Shown here in pieces: positions 1-7,933 of a DNA stretch of 64,000 nt; positions within the stretch are counted from its first letter, which is position 1; each line of letters opens with the position of its first letter. The DNA lies in contig NZ_CP064689.1 of assembly GCF_023100945.1 (NCBI RefSeq), forward strand, positions 4,074,001 to 4,138,000. Direction: 5' to 3'. The DNA is from Bradyrhizobium sp. 200 (GTDB lineage: Bacteria; Pseudomonadota; Alphaproteobacteria; Rhizobiales; Xanthobacteraceae). Both the position numbers and the translations under genes were made by a program. The notes beneath the pieces were generated by a model. It searched no databases. It worked only from the letters and a program-made list of their open reading frames with translations, and was not told where the DNA came from.

Positions 1-475
1 GTTTTGCCGATGTGCGAGTGACAACGTCCCAATTCCAAGCGGATGGGTGACCCAACAGATCTTCATGGGTATGAGCCCACTTTCTGGCACGGTTCTCGGA
101 GTTGTGATTCGTGTGAGATGGATGCAATTCAATTTTTCCTAGTCTGCCAAGCTGAAGGGAAATCAGGCCCCATCCTTCGACAGAATATCTATGCGTGCCC
201 AATCCGGCCGCGGGATTGAGTTCTATTCGTCGTATTCGAACTTGGTCCGATGCTTCCACGGGCCATAGCGCCAGGTGACATGACAGCCTGCTATTCGAGC
301 AATCTCCCAGTTTCGATTCGGTGCTCTCGACGAGTTCGTCCAAGCAGGAGAACTCTCTGAGGTCCCTGTCAAACCGGGAATATGCTTCAAAGACCCTGCA
401 TTGCAGTTCCTCGAATAAAAACTCCAATATTAGCTCGAAGTCTCCCGGCGCCGCGTAGAAGTCGCAATTGGGCAA
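1..475 (-). CDS. Hypothetical protein, 3' end beyond window
   Basis: The minus strand is open from about 475 to the left edge, giving 158 residues with no stop. The proposed start is a TTG at 475-473, nine bases after a strong GAGGAGG ribosome site. The product is soluble and acidic with no signal peptide or membrane segment. It begins MPNCDFYAAPGDFE and contains EGWGLISLQL followed by a HTNHNSENRARKW stretch, which look conserved. I recognise a family of unknown function common in proteobacterial accessory DNA but can assign no role. The gene is cut by the window edge, so its length is unknown. Confidence 0.6.
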   Translation of the reverse strand, partial: MPNCDFYAAPGDFELILEFLFEELQCRVFEAYSRFDRDLREFSCLDELVESTESKLGDCSNSRLSCHLALWPVEASDQVRIRRIELNPAAGLGTHRYSVEGWGLISLQLGRLGKIELHPSHTNHNSENRARKWAHTHEDLLGHPSAWNWDVVTRTSAK

Positions 476-731
476 TGGGTCTATCCTCCTCAAGACACGC
501 GAGGAACTTTAGCACCGATTTGTCGGAGGAATTGAACCGAAAGAATCCCTCAATGCATGTCTGCTTCGGGTCGTTCGCGACAGGCCCGATCCGGCAGCAA
601 ACCCGGTCAGGTCCCTTGTTATCCCAATGGCGGCGTGAAAGCGTACATTCAGTTACTTCGGCTCTGGGCCAGGAGCCGACGAAATCCGTCGATACTCGGC
701 AGTGATATGCGTGACAGCCAGGACACGACTA
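476..731. other. Gene-free interval
   Basis: I see no convincing gene here. Two short plus-strand reading frames cross it but have arginine/serine-rich, non-protein-like composition and no ribosome site. The stretch probably holds the promoter of the minus-strand gene that starts at 475 and the 3' flank of the LysR gene. Confidence 0.4.
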
Positions 732-1634
732 TCAAGGCACAGGCGTGGGTGGCCTCAAAAACTCGACCAGCCGTTGAGCGTGTGCGGGCAGGGACCTAAA
801 ACTTCGCACGCAAATCCTTAGGTGGCGAAGAGCCCAAGTGTCCGTAAGAGGAATGACACGGATAGCCATTGACTGCTGGGATCGCCGAGCTGCTGTTTCG
901 GGCAGGATGGCAAGACCAATGCCCTTTTCTACCATCTGACACATCAAGTCGGACCCGTTGAGGCGGATGCGCAGCTTGAACCGGCGACCGGCACGGAAGG
1001 CATGATAGTTCAACAAGTCCTGCATCGGGCTGCCCACGGCAAAGCCGATGAATTCATGGTCGAGAGTTTCGCGGAATGCAATTTTACGATGCCGGCTGAG
1101 CGGATGCCGCAGTGGCGTCACCAGGACCAGGCGGATCTCCGCGAACGGAAAACTGTCCAGCTCCGCGCCTGGATCAACGGTCTCCCCGACAATGCCGATA
1201 TCGCCGCGGCCCGCGGCGATTGCTCGAATAATCTCGCCGCTTCCGTGATGCTCAAGGTCGACGTCGATATTCGGATGGGCAGAGAGAAAGGCCGCCAGGG
1301 GTACGGGGAGAAATTCCATCGCGCCGATATTCGACAGCAAGCGCACATGTCCCGTCAGCCCCTTCCCGAAATTGTCCAGGTCACCGCGCATTTGCTCCAG
1401 CTGCTGCGAGACAATCCACGCGTGATGCAGGAGCACTGTTCCTGCTGAAGTAAGCCGAATCCCCCGGCGGTTCCTTTCTAGGAGCGGAGCGCTGAGCGCA
1501 TTTTCCATGGCGCGGATACGCTCACTCGCCGACGCCAGTGTCATGTTCGCGCGAGCGGCCCCGTGCGTGATGCTGCCAGCTTCGGCGACGTGCACGAACA
1601 GTCGCAGGTCGGTCAGATCGAACCTTATGGGCAT
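732..1634 (-). CDS. LysR-family transcriptional regulator
   Basis: A LysR-type regulator of 300 residues. The N-terminal winged helix-turn-helix (about residues 7-65) reads LRLFVHVAEAGSITHGAARA, and a periplasmic-binding-protein-like effector domain follows. The start at 1634 (MPIRFDLTDLR) gives the usual family length; an upstream in-frame ATG at 1706 would add 24 atypical residues. The gene is divergent from the TctC-type binding-protein gene at 1768, with 133 bases between, the classical arrangement for a LysR regulator and its target. The inducer is unknown but is probably a carboxylate or aromatic acid bound by that neighbour. Confidence 0.9.
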   Translation of the reverse strand: MPIRFDLTDLRLFVHVAEAGSITHGAARANMTLASASERIRAMENALSAPLLERNRRGIRLTSAGTVLLHHAWIVSQQLEQMRGDLDNFGKGLTGHVRLLSNIGAMEFLPVPLAAFLSAHPNIDVDLEHHGSGEIIRAIAAGRGDIGIVGETVDPGAELDSFPFAEIRLVLVTPLRHPLSRHRKIAFRETLDHEFIGFAVGSPMQDLLNYHAFRAGRRFKLRIRLNGSDLMCQMVEKGIGLAILPETAARRSQQSMAIRVIPLTDTWALRHLRICVRSFRSLPAHAQRLVEFLRPPTPVP

Positions 1635-1732
1635 GGTTAGGGACGTACCTTCGGCTGCGCCTAAGGCACACTTAGCACATTCCGCATTGTGCGTCTCTTG
1701 TCGCACATACAGGGTCGGGGGGCCTCAGACAT

Positions 1733-1752
1733 CCTATCTTGGACATCGTAGG
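1733..1752. promoter_or_regulatory. Candidate LysR operator dyad
   Basis: An imperfect dyad with CCTA and TAGG arms lies in the divergent intergenic region, just upstream of the ribosome site of the gene at 1768. Its position would suit autoregulation and control of the binding-protein gene. The assignment is by position and symmetry only. Confidence 0.3.
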
Positions 1753-1767
1753 ACAAGGAGAATGACG

Positions 1768-2742
1768 ATGAAGCCAATTAGCACCGTAAGATCAGGCATA
1801 GCCGCGTTGGCGTTTGTTGCCGGTGCTATTCCGGCGGCAGCCGCTTTCCCGGAGCGAGCGATTACTTTGATCGTTCCGTTCGCCGCCGGCGGCCCCGGCG
1901 ACACGGTCGTACGCCTCATCGGGACGCATATGGCCAGGACGCTGGGCCAACCGATCGTCGTGGAGAATGCTGCTGGGGCTGGCGGCACGAGCGCTATCAG
2001 CCGTGCCACGCAAGCAGACGCAGATGGATACACCATCATGTTGGGTAATATGGGAACACATGGTGCGGCGCCAGCGCAGTATCCCAACCTGAAATACGAT
2101 CCGGCTAAGGACTTTACTCCCATCGGACTGATGGTTACCACACCGATCGTGATCATCGCCAGGAAGACATTTCCAGCCAACAATCTCCGCGAGTTCGTCG
2201 ACTACGTGAGAAAGAACCAGAACAAGGTAGTTGAAGCGCATGCCGGCGTCGGCTCAGTTTCTCACACGACATGCACTCTTCTACAATGGATCATAGGGAC
2301 AAAGACTGCTCGGGTGGCCTACCGCGGCACAGGGCCGACCATCAACGACCTTATTGCGGAACACGTCGATTTTGGCTGTGACCAGATTGTAAACGTTGCG
2401 CCGCAGATTCAGGCGGGCACGCTCAAGGCGTTCGGTATCGCGACGGCCAAACGTTCGGCGGCCATGAAGGATGTCCCAACGACCAGGGAGGGCGGCCTGC
2501 CGGAGTTCGAGGTCTCTGCTTGGATTGCGCTATTTGCTCCAAAGGGTACTCCACAACATGTGGTCGGCAAACTGAACGAGGCGCTTGTCAAAGCCCTCGA
2601 TGACGAAGGCACACGCGCGCGACTGCTCGATCTTGGCAGCGAGATCCCGGACCGGGCCGGCCGCGCGCCTGACGCCCTGCAGGAGCTGGTCGTTCGTGAA
2701 GTCGCCCGTTGGACGCCGGTGCTCAAGGCCGCCGGTCAATGA
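1768..2742 (+). CDS. Tripartite tricarboxylate transporter substrate-binding protein (Bug/TctC)
   Basis: A periplasmic Bug-family binding protein of 324 residues. A signal peptide (MKPISTVRSGIAALAFVAGA, cleaved near AAA-FP) precedes the hallmark start of the mature domain, FPERAITLIVPFAAGGPGDT, and the conserved ADGYTIMLGN segment. The ATG at 1768 lies seven bases after AAGGAG (1755-1760); the ATG at 1762 is too close to it. Bug proteins bind carboxylates, including aromatic acids. No TctA/TctB membrane genes are adjacent, as is common for orphan Bug genes. The divergent LysR gene is the likely regulator. Confidence 0.92.
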   Translation: MKPISTVRSGIAALAFVAGAIPAAAAFPERAITLIVPFAAGGPGDTVVRLIGTHMARTLGQPIVVENAAGAGGTSAISRATQADADGYTIMLGNMGTHGAAPAQYPNLKYDPAKDFTPIGLMVTTPIVIIARKTFPANNLREFVDYVRKNQNKVVEAHAGVGSVSHTTCTLLQWIIGTKTARVAYRGTGPTINDLIAEHVDFGCDQIVNVAPQIQAGTLKAFGIATAKRSAAMKDVPTTREGGLPEFEVSAWIALFAPKGTPQHVVGKLNEALVKALDDEGTRARLLDLGSEIPDRAGRAPDALQELVVREVARWTPVLKAAGQ

Positions 2743-2743
2743 A

Positions 2744-2838
2744 CGAGGGCGTGGACTCATAAGAGCGTAGCCAGAGCCTGATTGACGCAAGCTGTACGAG
2801 GGCAAGGTAATTGCAGCCAGCTTATCGTAGCGCGTTGT
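2744..2838 (-). pseudogene. Remnant of IS5-like transposase C-terminus (left copy)
   Basis: Read on the minus strand this 95-base stretch is about 80% identical to the reverse-oriented copy at 3749-3843 and encodes the same transposase C-terminus (ending ...ALMSPRP in one frame). A one-base deletion relative to the other copy breaks the frame. It is a dead fragment. Together the two copies form an inverted pair around the methyltransferase gene. Confidence 0.65.
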
Positions 2839-2901
2839 TGTGTCCGGCTATCGTCGGAGCCGACGTTCGTGAGACGCGCGAATACGCAGCGAGGTGACCC
2901 A

Positions 2902-3690
2902 ATGTCCGCGCCGACGATCAAGTTCGATGACGGCGCCGTCTATGAACGGATGATGGGCAAGTGGAGTGGACTGGCCGGACGCGCTTTTATTGATTGGCTC
3001 TCGCCCCCGCCCAATTTGCGATGGGTCGACATCGGTTGTGGCAATGGCGCGTTTACACAGTTGCTGGTCGAGCACTGCGCCCCAATGACCGTCGAAGGCG
3101 TGGATCCCTCGGAAGGTCAGCTGGCCTTTGCACGAGAGCGGCTGGCGACACCTGTCGCGAAGTTTCGACAGGGCGATGCAATGGCATTGCCATTTGCCGA
3201 TGGGACCTTCGATGCGGCCGTAATGGCGCTCGTTGTGTTTTTCATTCCGGACCCTGCCAGAGGGGTCGCTGAAATGGCTCGCATCGTGCGGCCGGGAGGT
3301 CTCGCGGCCGCTTATATCTGGGACGTCGTCAGAGGCGGCGGCCCGTCGGAGGCCATCATAATCGAGATGAAAGGCATGGGGTTCACGCCACCGCGGGCCC
3401 CGAAAGCGGAAGCCTCGACGCCCGAAGGACTACATGCGCTGTGGACACGGGCGGGTTTCGCCGATATCGAAGCGCGCGTTCTTCGCACGCGACGAACGTT
3501 CGACGATTTCGAGGACTATTGGTCCACTACGATCGCGGCGCCCAATCTCGCTCCGATGCTCACAACGATGGCGACAGCCGACGTGACGCAACTCAAGTCT
3601 CGGGTTCGTGAGCAGGTGCCTATCGAGGCGAGTGGGCGTGTCTCGATCGAGGCGCACGCCAATGCGATCGTCGGCCGTCGGCCCGGATAG
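2902..3690 (+). CDS. Class I SAM-dependent methyltransferase
   Basis: A methyltransferase of 262 residues of the UbiE/COQ5 or methyltransferase-11 type. Motif I is WVDIGCGNGAFTQLL (about residues 34-48), the acidic post-I loop is VEGVDPSEGQ, motif II lies at DAMALPFADGTFDAAVMALV, and a later segment reads RPGGLAAAYIWD. The start at 2902 (MSAPTIKFDDG) follows a GAGGTGA ribosome site; longer in-frame starts would run into the transposase remnant. The substrate cannot be told. The gene sits between two inverted transposase remnants, which suggests arrival on mobile DNA. Confidence 0.88.
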   Translation: MSAPTIKFDDGAVYERMMGKWSGLAGRAFIDWLSPPPNLRWVDIGCGNGAFTQLLVEHCAPMTVEGVDPSEGQLAFARERLATPVAKFRQGDAMALPFADGTFDAAVMALVVFFIPDPARGVAEMARIVRPGGLAAAYIWDVVRGGGPSEAIIIEMKGMGFTPPRAPKAEASTPEGLHALWTRAGFADIEARVLRTRRTFDDFEDYWSTTIAAPNLAPMLTTMATADVTQLKSRVREQVPIEASGRVSIEAHANAIVGRRPG

Positions 3691-3714
3691 GGCTGTCGAT
3701 CGCTCTTCCGCTCC

Positions 3715-3843
3715 TCCCCCCAGAAGCTGCCAACCTGCCGTCGGGTTGCAACGTGCTACGACAAGCTGGCCGCCAACTACCTCGCCTTCGTGCAACTTGC
3801 GTCAATCAGGCTGTGGCTCCGCGCTTATGAGTCCACGCCCTAG
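3715..3843 (+). pseudogene. Remnant of IS5-like transposase C-terminus (right copy)
   Basis: In one frame this stretch reads ...CRRVATCYDKLAANYLAF then VQLASIRLWLRAYESTP and a TAG at 3841-3843, the familiar C-terminus of IS5-family DDE transposases. Nothing upstream continues the gene, because the methyltransferase ends at 3690. It is the better-preserved partner of the fragment at 2744-2838 and points the opposite way. Confidence 0.7.
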
Positions 3844-3857
3844 TTAACCCGGCAAAG

Positions 3858-3933
3858 TGGTGGTCCCGCGAGGACTCGAACCTCGAACCTTCGCGTCCGC
3901 AACGCGGCGCTCTATCCATTGAGCTACGGAACC
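3858..3933 (-). tRNA. tRNA-Arg (anticodon GCG as read)
   Basis: A full cloverleaf of 76 bases with encoded CCA. The acceptor is GGTTCCG with CGGGACC, the D stem GCTC/GAGC, the T arm CGAGG-TTCGAGT-CCTCG, and the discriminator A. The anticodon loop is TTGCGGA, so the anticodon is GCG, with A20 and C35 as expected for arginine. The first anticodon-stem pair is a C-A mismatch (27-43). GCG is unusual because bacteria normally read CGN codons with an ACG (inosine) tRNA. The gene's 3' end faces the accessory region at 1-3857, which makes it a plausible island insertion site. Confidence 0.9.
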
Positions 3934-3974
3934 GTGCCTTCATCGGCTGCGATCTGGCGGCCGTAAGTCTCCGA

Positions 3975-4054
3975 CGTCATTGCGAAGCGAAGCAATCTAC
4001 CTCTCCGCACGGGGATAGATGGATTGCTTCGTCGCTACGCTCCTCGCAATGACG
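3975..4054. repeat. Interspersed palindromic repeat of Bradyrhizobium type
   Basis: Two arms, CGTCATTGCGAAGCGAAGC at the left and the near reverse complement ending GCAATGACG at the right, form a large imperfect hairpin of about 80 bases. I recognise it as a common intergenic palindrome of Bradyrhizobiaceae. It lies seven bases past the argD stop and may act as a terminator or mRNA stabiliser. Confidence 0.7.
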
Positions 4055-4061
4055 GTTGAGG

Positions 4062-5258
4062 CTACGCCACGCGTCTCGCCGCACCGGCCTTGACCAAAAT
4101 CGCATCAAGGCAATCGATCATCAGCGATATTTCCTCGCGGGTGACGTTGAGCGCCGGCATGAAGCGTAGCGCATCGGGCTGCGGCGAGTTGATGAGGACG
4201 CCGTCCGCAAGCGCCTCGGCCACGATCGCGGCACCGATCGGCAGTTTGAGGTCGAGCGCCAGCAGCAGCCCGCGGCCACGGACTTCGCCGAGACCATGCC
4301 GTGCGGACAGTTTTTGCAGTTCGCTTTCCAGGAAAAGGCCGGCGTCCGCCGCCGCTTTCAGGAATCCCGGCTTTGAAACCTCCTCAAGCACGGCAAGCCC
4401 GGCGGCGCACATCAACGGATTGCCGTTGAACGTGCCGCCCTGGTCACCGTGCTCGAAGCAAGACGCATGCGCGGTCGCGAGCAGGGCCGCCAGCGGAACG
4501 CCGCCGCCGATGCCCTTGCCGAGCGTCATGATGTCGGGCTCGATTTCGGCATGTTCGTAATGGAACAGTTTTCCGGTCCGGCCCATGCCGGTCTGGATCT
4601 CGTCGACGATCAGGAGCAGGCCGTGCTCCTTGGTCAGCGCACGCAACGCCTTCAGGAACTGATCGGTCGCAGGCCAGACGCCGGCTTCGCCCTGGATCGG
4701 CTCCAGCATCACGGCGACCGTGTTGTCCGAGATCAGTGCCTTCACTGAATCGAGGTCGTTGAGTCTGGCCTTGCGGAAGCCCGACACTTTCGGCTCGAAC
4801 AGCGGCTCGAACGCCTTCTTGCCCGATGCCGACATGGTGGCGAGCGTGCGGCCGTGAAAGCCGCCTTCGAAGGTGATGATTTCGAACGCGCCGTTCCTGT
4901 ATTTTGCGCCGTATTTCCGCGCGAGCTTGATGGCGCCCTCATTGGCCTCCGCGCCTGAATTGGCGAAGAAAACCTGATCGAAGCAGCTATTCTCGACCAG
5001 CGCCTGCGCCAGCTTCAGGCTGGGGCCGTTGTAGAAGGCAGGGCTCGGCGTCAGCAGCAGCCTGGCCTGCGCCGCGAGGGCTTCAGCAATGACCGGCGGC
5101 GAGTGTCCGAGGCAGTTGACGGCCCAGCCCTGCATGAAATCGAGATAGCGCTTGCCGCTGTCGTCCCAGAGGTAGGCGCCTTCGCCGCGAACGAACACGG
5201 CCTGCGGGCGGGCGGTGATGTTCATCAGCGCGTCGAACGGATGGGCAGCATTGGTCAT
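4062..5258 (-). CDS. argD: Acetylornithine aminotransferase
   Basis: A class III PLP-dependent aminotransferase of 398 residues that converts N-acetylglutamate semialdehyde to acetylornithine in arginine synthesis. Visible motifs are [20 protein letters not shown], the [13 protein letters not shown] segment, [16 protein letters not shown] carrying the PLP-contacting Asp, and the PLP lysine in [16 protein letters not shown]. The start at 5258 ([11 protein letters not shown]) follows AAGGAG. An arginine-rich leader peptide and terminator hairpin precede it (5301-5448), so attenuation by arginine supply is likely. In many Rhizobiales argF follows argD; here a repeat and a tRNA-Arg follow instead. 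Confidence 0.95.
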   Translation of the reverse strand: MTNAAHPFDALMNITARPQAVFVRGEGAYLWDDSGKRYLDFMQGWAVNCLGHSPPVIAEALAAQARLLLTPSPAFYNGPSLKLAQALVENSCFDQVFFANSGAEANEGAIKLARKYGAKYRNGAFEIITFEGGFHGRTLATMSASGKKAFEPLFEPKVSGFRKARLNDLDSVKALISDNTVAVMLEPIQGEAGVWPATDQFLKALRALTKEHGLLLIVDEIQTGMGRTGKLFHYEHAEIEPDIMTLGKGIGGGVPLAALLATAHASCFEHGDQGGTFNGNPLMCAAGLAVLEEVSKPGFLKAAADAGLFLESELQKLSARHGLGEVRGRGLLLALDLKLPIGAAIVAEALADGVLINSPQPDALRFMPALNVTREEISLMIDCLDAILVKAGAARRVA

Positions 5259-5304
5259 GTCGATCTCCTTGACGGGTTTTGGGGAAGGGGTAGGCCGAAA
5301 CGCA

Positions 5305-5336
5305 AGAAGGCCGCACTTTTGAGGGTGCGGCCTTCT
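5305..5336 (-). terminator. Attenuator hairpin in the argD leader
   Basis: A perfect 12-bp stem (arms 5325-5336 and 5305-5316, AGAAGGCCGCAC in transcript sense) closes an eight-base loop and is followed by a short T-containing tract. It lies between the arginine-rich leader peptide and argD, where a regulated terminator would be expected. The U tract is weak, so termination could be partial. Confidence 0.7.
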
Positions 5337-5361
5337 CGAAAACTTGGCTGAAACTAGCTGA

Positions 5362-5448
5362 TCAGCGTTGTCGTCGGACACGGCGCAACCCATCGTCGCT
5401 GGAGCGACGACGCAGGCAGGCGCGGCGGTTGGTCCGGTTCAGTTTCAT
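5362..5448 (-). CDS. Arginine-rich leader peptide of argD (28 aa)
   Basis: A short open frame from ATG 5448 to TGA 5362 encodes 28 residues, 11 of them arginine, including the runs RRR (13-15) and RRVRRQR at the end. The name argL would suit, but I know of no established symbol. It begins about nine bases after the predicted -10 element, so the transcript would be leaderless or nearly so, as for rhizobial trpL. A dyad in its coding sequence (5393-5410) and the terminator stem downstream are the expected parts of a ribosome-stalling attenuator responsive to charged tRNA-Arg. Coding is inferred from composition and position. Confidence 0.72.
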   Translation of the reverse strand: MKLNRTNRRACLRRRSSDDGLRRVRRQR

Positions 5449-5456
5449 GGCGATGG

Positions 5457-5486
5457 CCCATACAGCCTGATGGCAGGGGATGTCAA
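5457..5486 (-). promoter_or_regulatory. Promoter of argD leader
   Basis: On the minus strand a perfect -35 element TTGACA (5486-5481) is followed after 18 bases by TATGGG (5462-5457). Transcription would begin close to 5450, within a base or two of the leader-peptide ATG. Confidence 0.6.
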
Positions 5487-5501
5487 GTCGGCGGTGCGTT
5501 T

Positions 5502-6821
5502 TCAGAATCCGGCGACGCTGCCGTGCAAGTCGTACTGATCCGCCCGCTCGATCTTCGCCGTCACGATCTCGCCCACCTTCAGCGGGCGGCGGCTGGAGAG
5601 ATAGACCGCGCCATCGATCTGCGGCGCGTCGGCCTTTGACCGACCCTTTGCGACCGTGGGCCCGACTTCGTCGATGATGATCTGCTGCCTTGTGCCGACC
5701 TTGCGCTTGAGGCGGCGGGCGGAGATTTTCTGCTGCCGGGCCATCAGCGCATTCCAGCGCTCCTGCTTGACCTCGTCGGACACGGCATGGCCGATCGCGT
5801 TGGAGGCGGCGCCCGCAACCGGCTCGTATTTGAAGCAGCCGAGCCGATCAATCTCGGCCTCTTCGAGCCAGTCGAGCAGATAGGCGAAATCGGAATCGGT
5901 TTCGCCGGGAAAGCCAACAATGAAGGTCGAGCGCAGCGTCAGGTCAGGACATTGCTCACGCCACTTCTTGATCCGCGCCAGCGTCTTTTCCTGCGCGGCG
6001 GGACGCTTCATGGCTTTCAGGACCTCCGGGCTCGCATGCTGGAAGGGAATATCGAGATAGGGCAGGATCTTGCCTTCGGTCATCAGTCCGATGACTTCGT
6101 CGACATGCGGGTAGGGGTAGACATATTGCAGCCGCACCCAGGCGCCGAGTTCGCCGAGCTCCTTGGCGAGGTCGAAGAATTTGGCGCGGACCTGGCGGTC
6201 CTTCCACGGACTTTCCGCATACTTCACGTCGACGCCATAGGCCGAGGTGTCCTGCGAAATGACCAGCAATTCCTTGACGCCGGCGGCAACGAGCCTTTCC
6301 GCCTCGCGCAGCACGTCATTGGCCGGACGCGACACCAGGTCGCCGCGCAGTTTTGGAATGATGCAGAAGCTGCAGCGGTTGTTGCAGCCTTCGGAAATCT
6401 TCAGATAAGCGTAGTGCCGCGGCGTCAGCTTGACGCCCTGCGGTGGCACCAGATCCAGATGCGGATTATGGACCGGCGGCAGCGCGCGGTGCACGGCCTC
6501 CAGCACGCTCTCATATTGCTGCGGGCCTGTTATCGAGAGCACGCCCGGATAGGCCGCCTCGATCTGCTCGGGTTCGGCGCCCATGCAGCCGGTGACGATG
6601 ACCTTGCCGTTCTCGGCCATCGCCTCGCCGATGGCGCCGAGCGATTCTTGCTTGGCGCTGTCGAGGAACCCGCAGGTATTGACAATGACGATGTCGGCCC
6701 CGTCATGCTTGCGCGCCAGCTCATAGCCTTCGGCGCGCAGCCGGGTGATGATGCGCTCGGAATCCACCAGTGCCTTGGGGCAACCGAGGCTGGTGAACGA
6801 GATGCGCGGCGCTCTTTCCAT
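5502..6821 (-). CDS. rimO: Ribosomal protein S12 methylthiotransferase
   Basis: A radical-SAM enzyme of 439 residues that adds a methylthio group to the conserved aspartate of ribosomal protein S12. The N-terminal domain has the auxiliary-cluster cysteines in [23 protein letters not shown] and [13 protein letters not shown]. The radical-SAM motif is [17 protein letters not shown] (CxxxCxxC), and a TRAM-like RNA-binding domain closes the protein. The start at 6821 (MERAPRISF) is set by homology; an in-frame extension to 6965 is not family-like. A broken second copy of its first 15 codons lies at 7755-7800. Confidence 0.95.
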   Translation of the reverse strand: MERAPRISFTSLGCPKALVDSERIITRLRAEGYELARKHDGADIVIVNTCGFLDSAKQESLGAIGEAMAENGKVIVTGCMGAEPEQIEAAYPGVLSITGPQQYESVLEAVHRALPPVHNPHLDLVPPQGVKLTPRHYAYLKISEGCNNRCSFCIIPKLRGDLVSRPANDVLREAERLVAAGVKELLVISQDTSAYGVDVKYAESPWKDRQVRAKFFDLAKELGELGAWVRLQYVYPYPHVDEVIGLMTEGKILPYLDIPFQHASPEVLKAMKRPAAQEKTLARIKKWREQCPDLTLRSTFIVGFPGETDSDFAYLLDWLEEAEIDRLGCFKYEPVAGAASNAIGHAVSDEVKQERWNALMARQQKISARRLKRKVGTRQQIIIDEVGPTVAKGRSKADAPQIDGAVYLSSRRPLKVGEIVTAKIERADQYDLHGSVAGF

Positions 6822-6839
6822 GTGCTCGCCTGGAACCTG
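6777..6839 (-). repeat. Direct repeat, copy 1 (functional rimO 5' end)
   Basis: This 63-base stretch covers the ribosome-site region and first codons of rimO. It recurs at 7755-7816 in the same orientation with about 80% identity. The two copies bracket about 0.9 kb containing one unknown gene. Confidence 0.7.
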
Positions 6840-7090
6840 AATTTGAATTGTTCTGATATGGCGGTCCAAGTAATTGATCCGATAGCGAAATTCAATCCCT
6901 TGGCTTTGCGCCGATGAAAAAATAATGCCCGTGAACGTCCGCCTAAAAATCCACAAGCAGCGCAAGAACGGACATCGGCCAGTATTTTGCGACCCGCATT
7001 GCGCGACGAGATATTCACAAGACTATTCAAGGCGGGTGTACTAGCCTCGAACAGCATATCGTTTTCGCTACCGATAAGAGTTTATCCGGG

Positions 7091-7687
7091 ATGAGTTCCG
7101 ACGAATGGATGGAGGCGCGCCTTGCAATATTTGAAGCCGCGCAAGACATGTTGGCGGGACGGCTTTCCTATATCGAGGGTGCCCGAAAAATAAGCTCAGC
7201 CGTTTTCTCGTGGGGGTTAGACGAGCTTGATGCTGACGTGCGCTGCTTCGTTGGGATCGCTAGCGAAACGGACGCCCTGCCGTTGGGAAAGATGAAGGAA
7301 TATTGGCAAGCCGCCGCCCTCAAAGCGCTCCAACCCGAGATCGACAAGAAAGAAGCTTGGGCTCGCGAATTGGCCGAGCCCCATTGCCGCAGCTTGCTCC
7401 ACCGCTTTTCGAGCGGGCAGATCGAAATCAAATCAGTTGAGCATTATGATTGTCGGGTCGTGCTGCTGGCGGCTGCAAGTGGAGATTATCGTAGCGAGAA
7501 TCTTGTCTGTTTCAACTCTGATGGCTCCGAGCGTTGGCGCGCGGCTCTGCCGAGCAACACCGGGCCAGATAGCTTTGTTAATGCAGCGATCGACGAAAAC
7601 AGCATTCGCGCCAACACTTGGAGTGGATGGGCGATCTGGTTCGACCACGTAACCGGAGCTACCAACAAGTCCGAATTCGTAAAATAG
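7091..7687 (+). CDS. Hypothetical protein in rimO-flanked insert
   Basis: A protein of 198 residues with no signal peptide or membrane segment. The first ~110 residues are helical (EARLAIFEAAQDMLAGRLSY; GLDELDADVRCFVGIASETD; WARELAEPHC) and recall the DUF2489-type small domain. The C-terminal ~70 residues look like beta strands (LVCFNSDGSERWRAALP; WFDHVTGATNKSEF). The function is unknown. It is the only gene between the two rimO 5' copies and on the opposite strand to rimO, so it looks like cargo of an insertion. An ORFan origin is possible; no close family is evident by eye. Confidence 0.7.
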   Translation: MSSDEWMEARLAIFEAAQDMLAGRLSYIEGARKISSAVFSWGLDELDADVRCFVGIASETDALPLGKMKEYWQAAALKALQPEIDKKEAWARELAEPHCRSLLHRFSSGQIEIKSVEHYDCRVVLLAAASGDYRSENLVCFNSDGSERWRAALPSNTGPDSFVNAAIDENSIRANTWSGWAIWFDHVTGATNKSEFVK

Positions 7688-7754
7688 CGAACGAGCTAGA
7701 TTGTTCGACCGCGAGCGCAGCCTGCGGATCGAAGAGTTTACATTCGTTGTCTCA

Positions 7755-7816
7755 GGGGCAGCCAAGGGACGTGAATGATATACGCGGCGCTCCTTCCATG
7801 TGCTCGCCCGGACCTG
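7755..7816 (-). pseudogene. Duplicated, truncated rimO 5' end
   Basis: Read from ATG 7800 the minus strand encodes [15 protein letters not shown] and then a stop, matching the first 15 residues of RimO ([15 protein letters not shown]). The match at DNA level also covers the upstream bases to 7816 and ends abruptly after the GCCCC of codon 15. It is either the original rimO start, displaced by an insertion that brought its own rimO 5' end, or a recombination scar. Confidence 0.75.
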
Positions 7817-7933
7817 CATATCTATTTCTGCCTGATTGATCGGCAGGAGCTAGTCCCAATTGCCCATAATTACAAGGCTTTGCGCGGGCCTATGACGTGC
7901 TATGGATGCTTGGGCCGGGTTAAGAGTTGATCG

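Noticed and set aside
382..799. Two short plus-strand reading frames
   Set aside because: Arg/Ser-rich composition, no ribosome site; the first overlaps the better minus-strand gene at 1-475.
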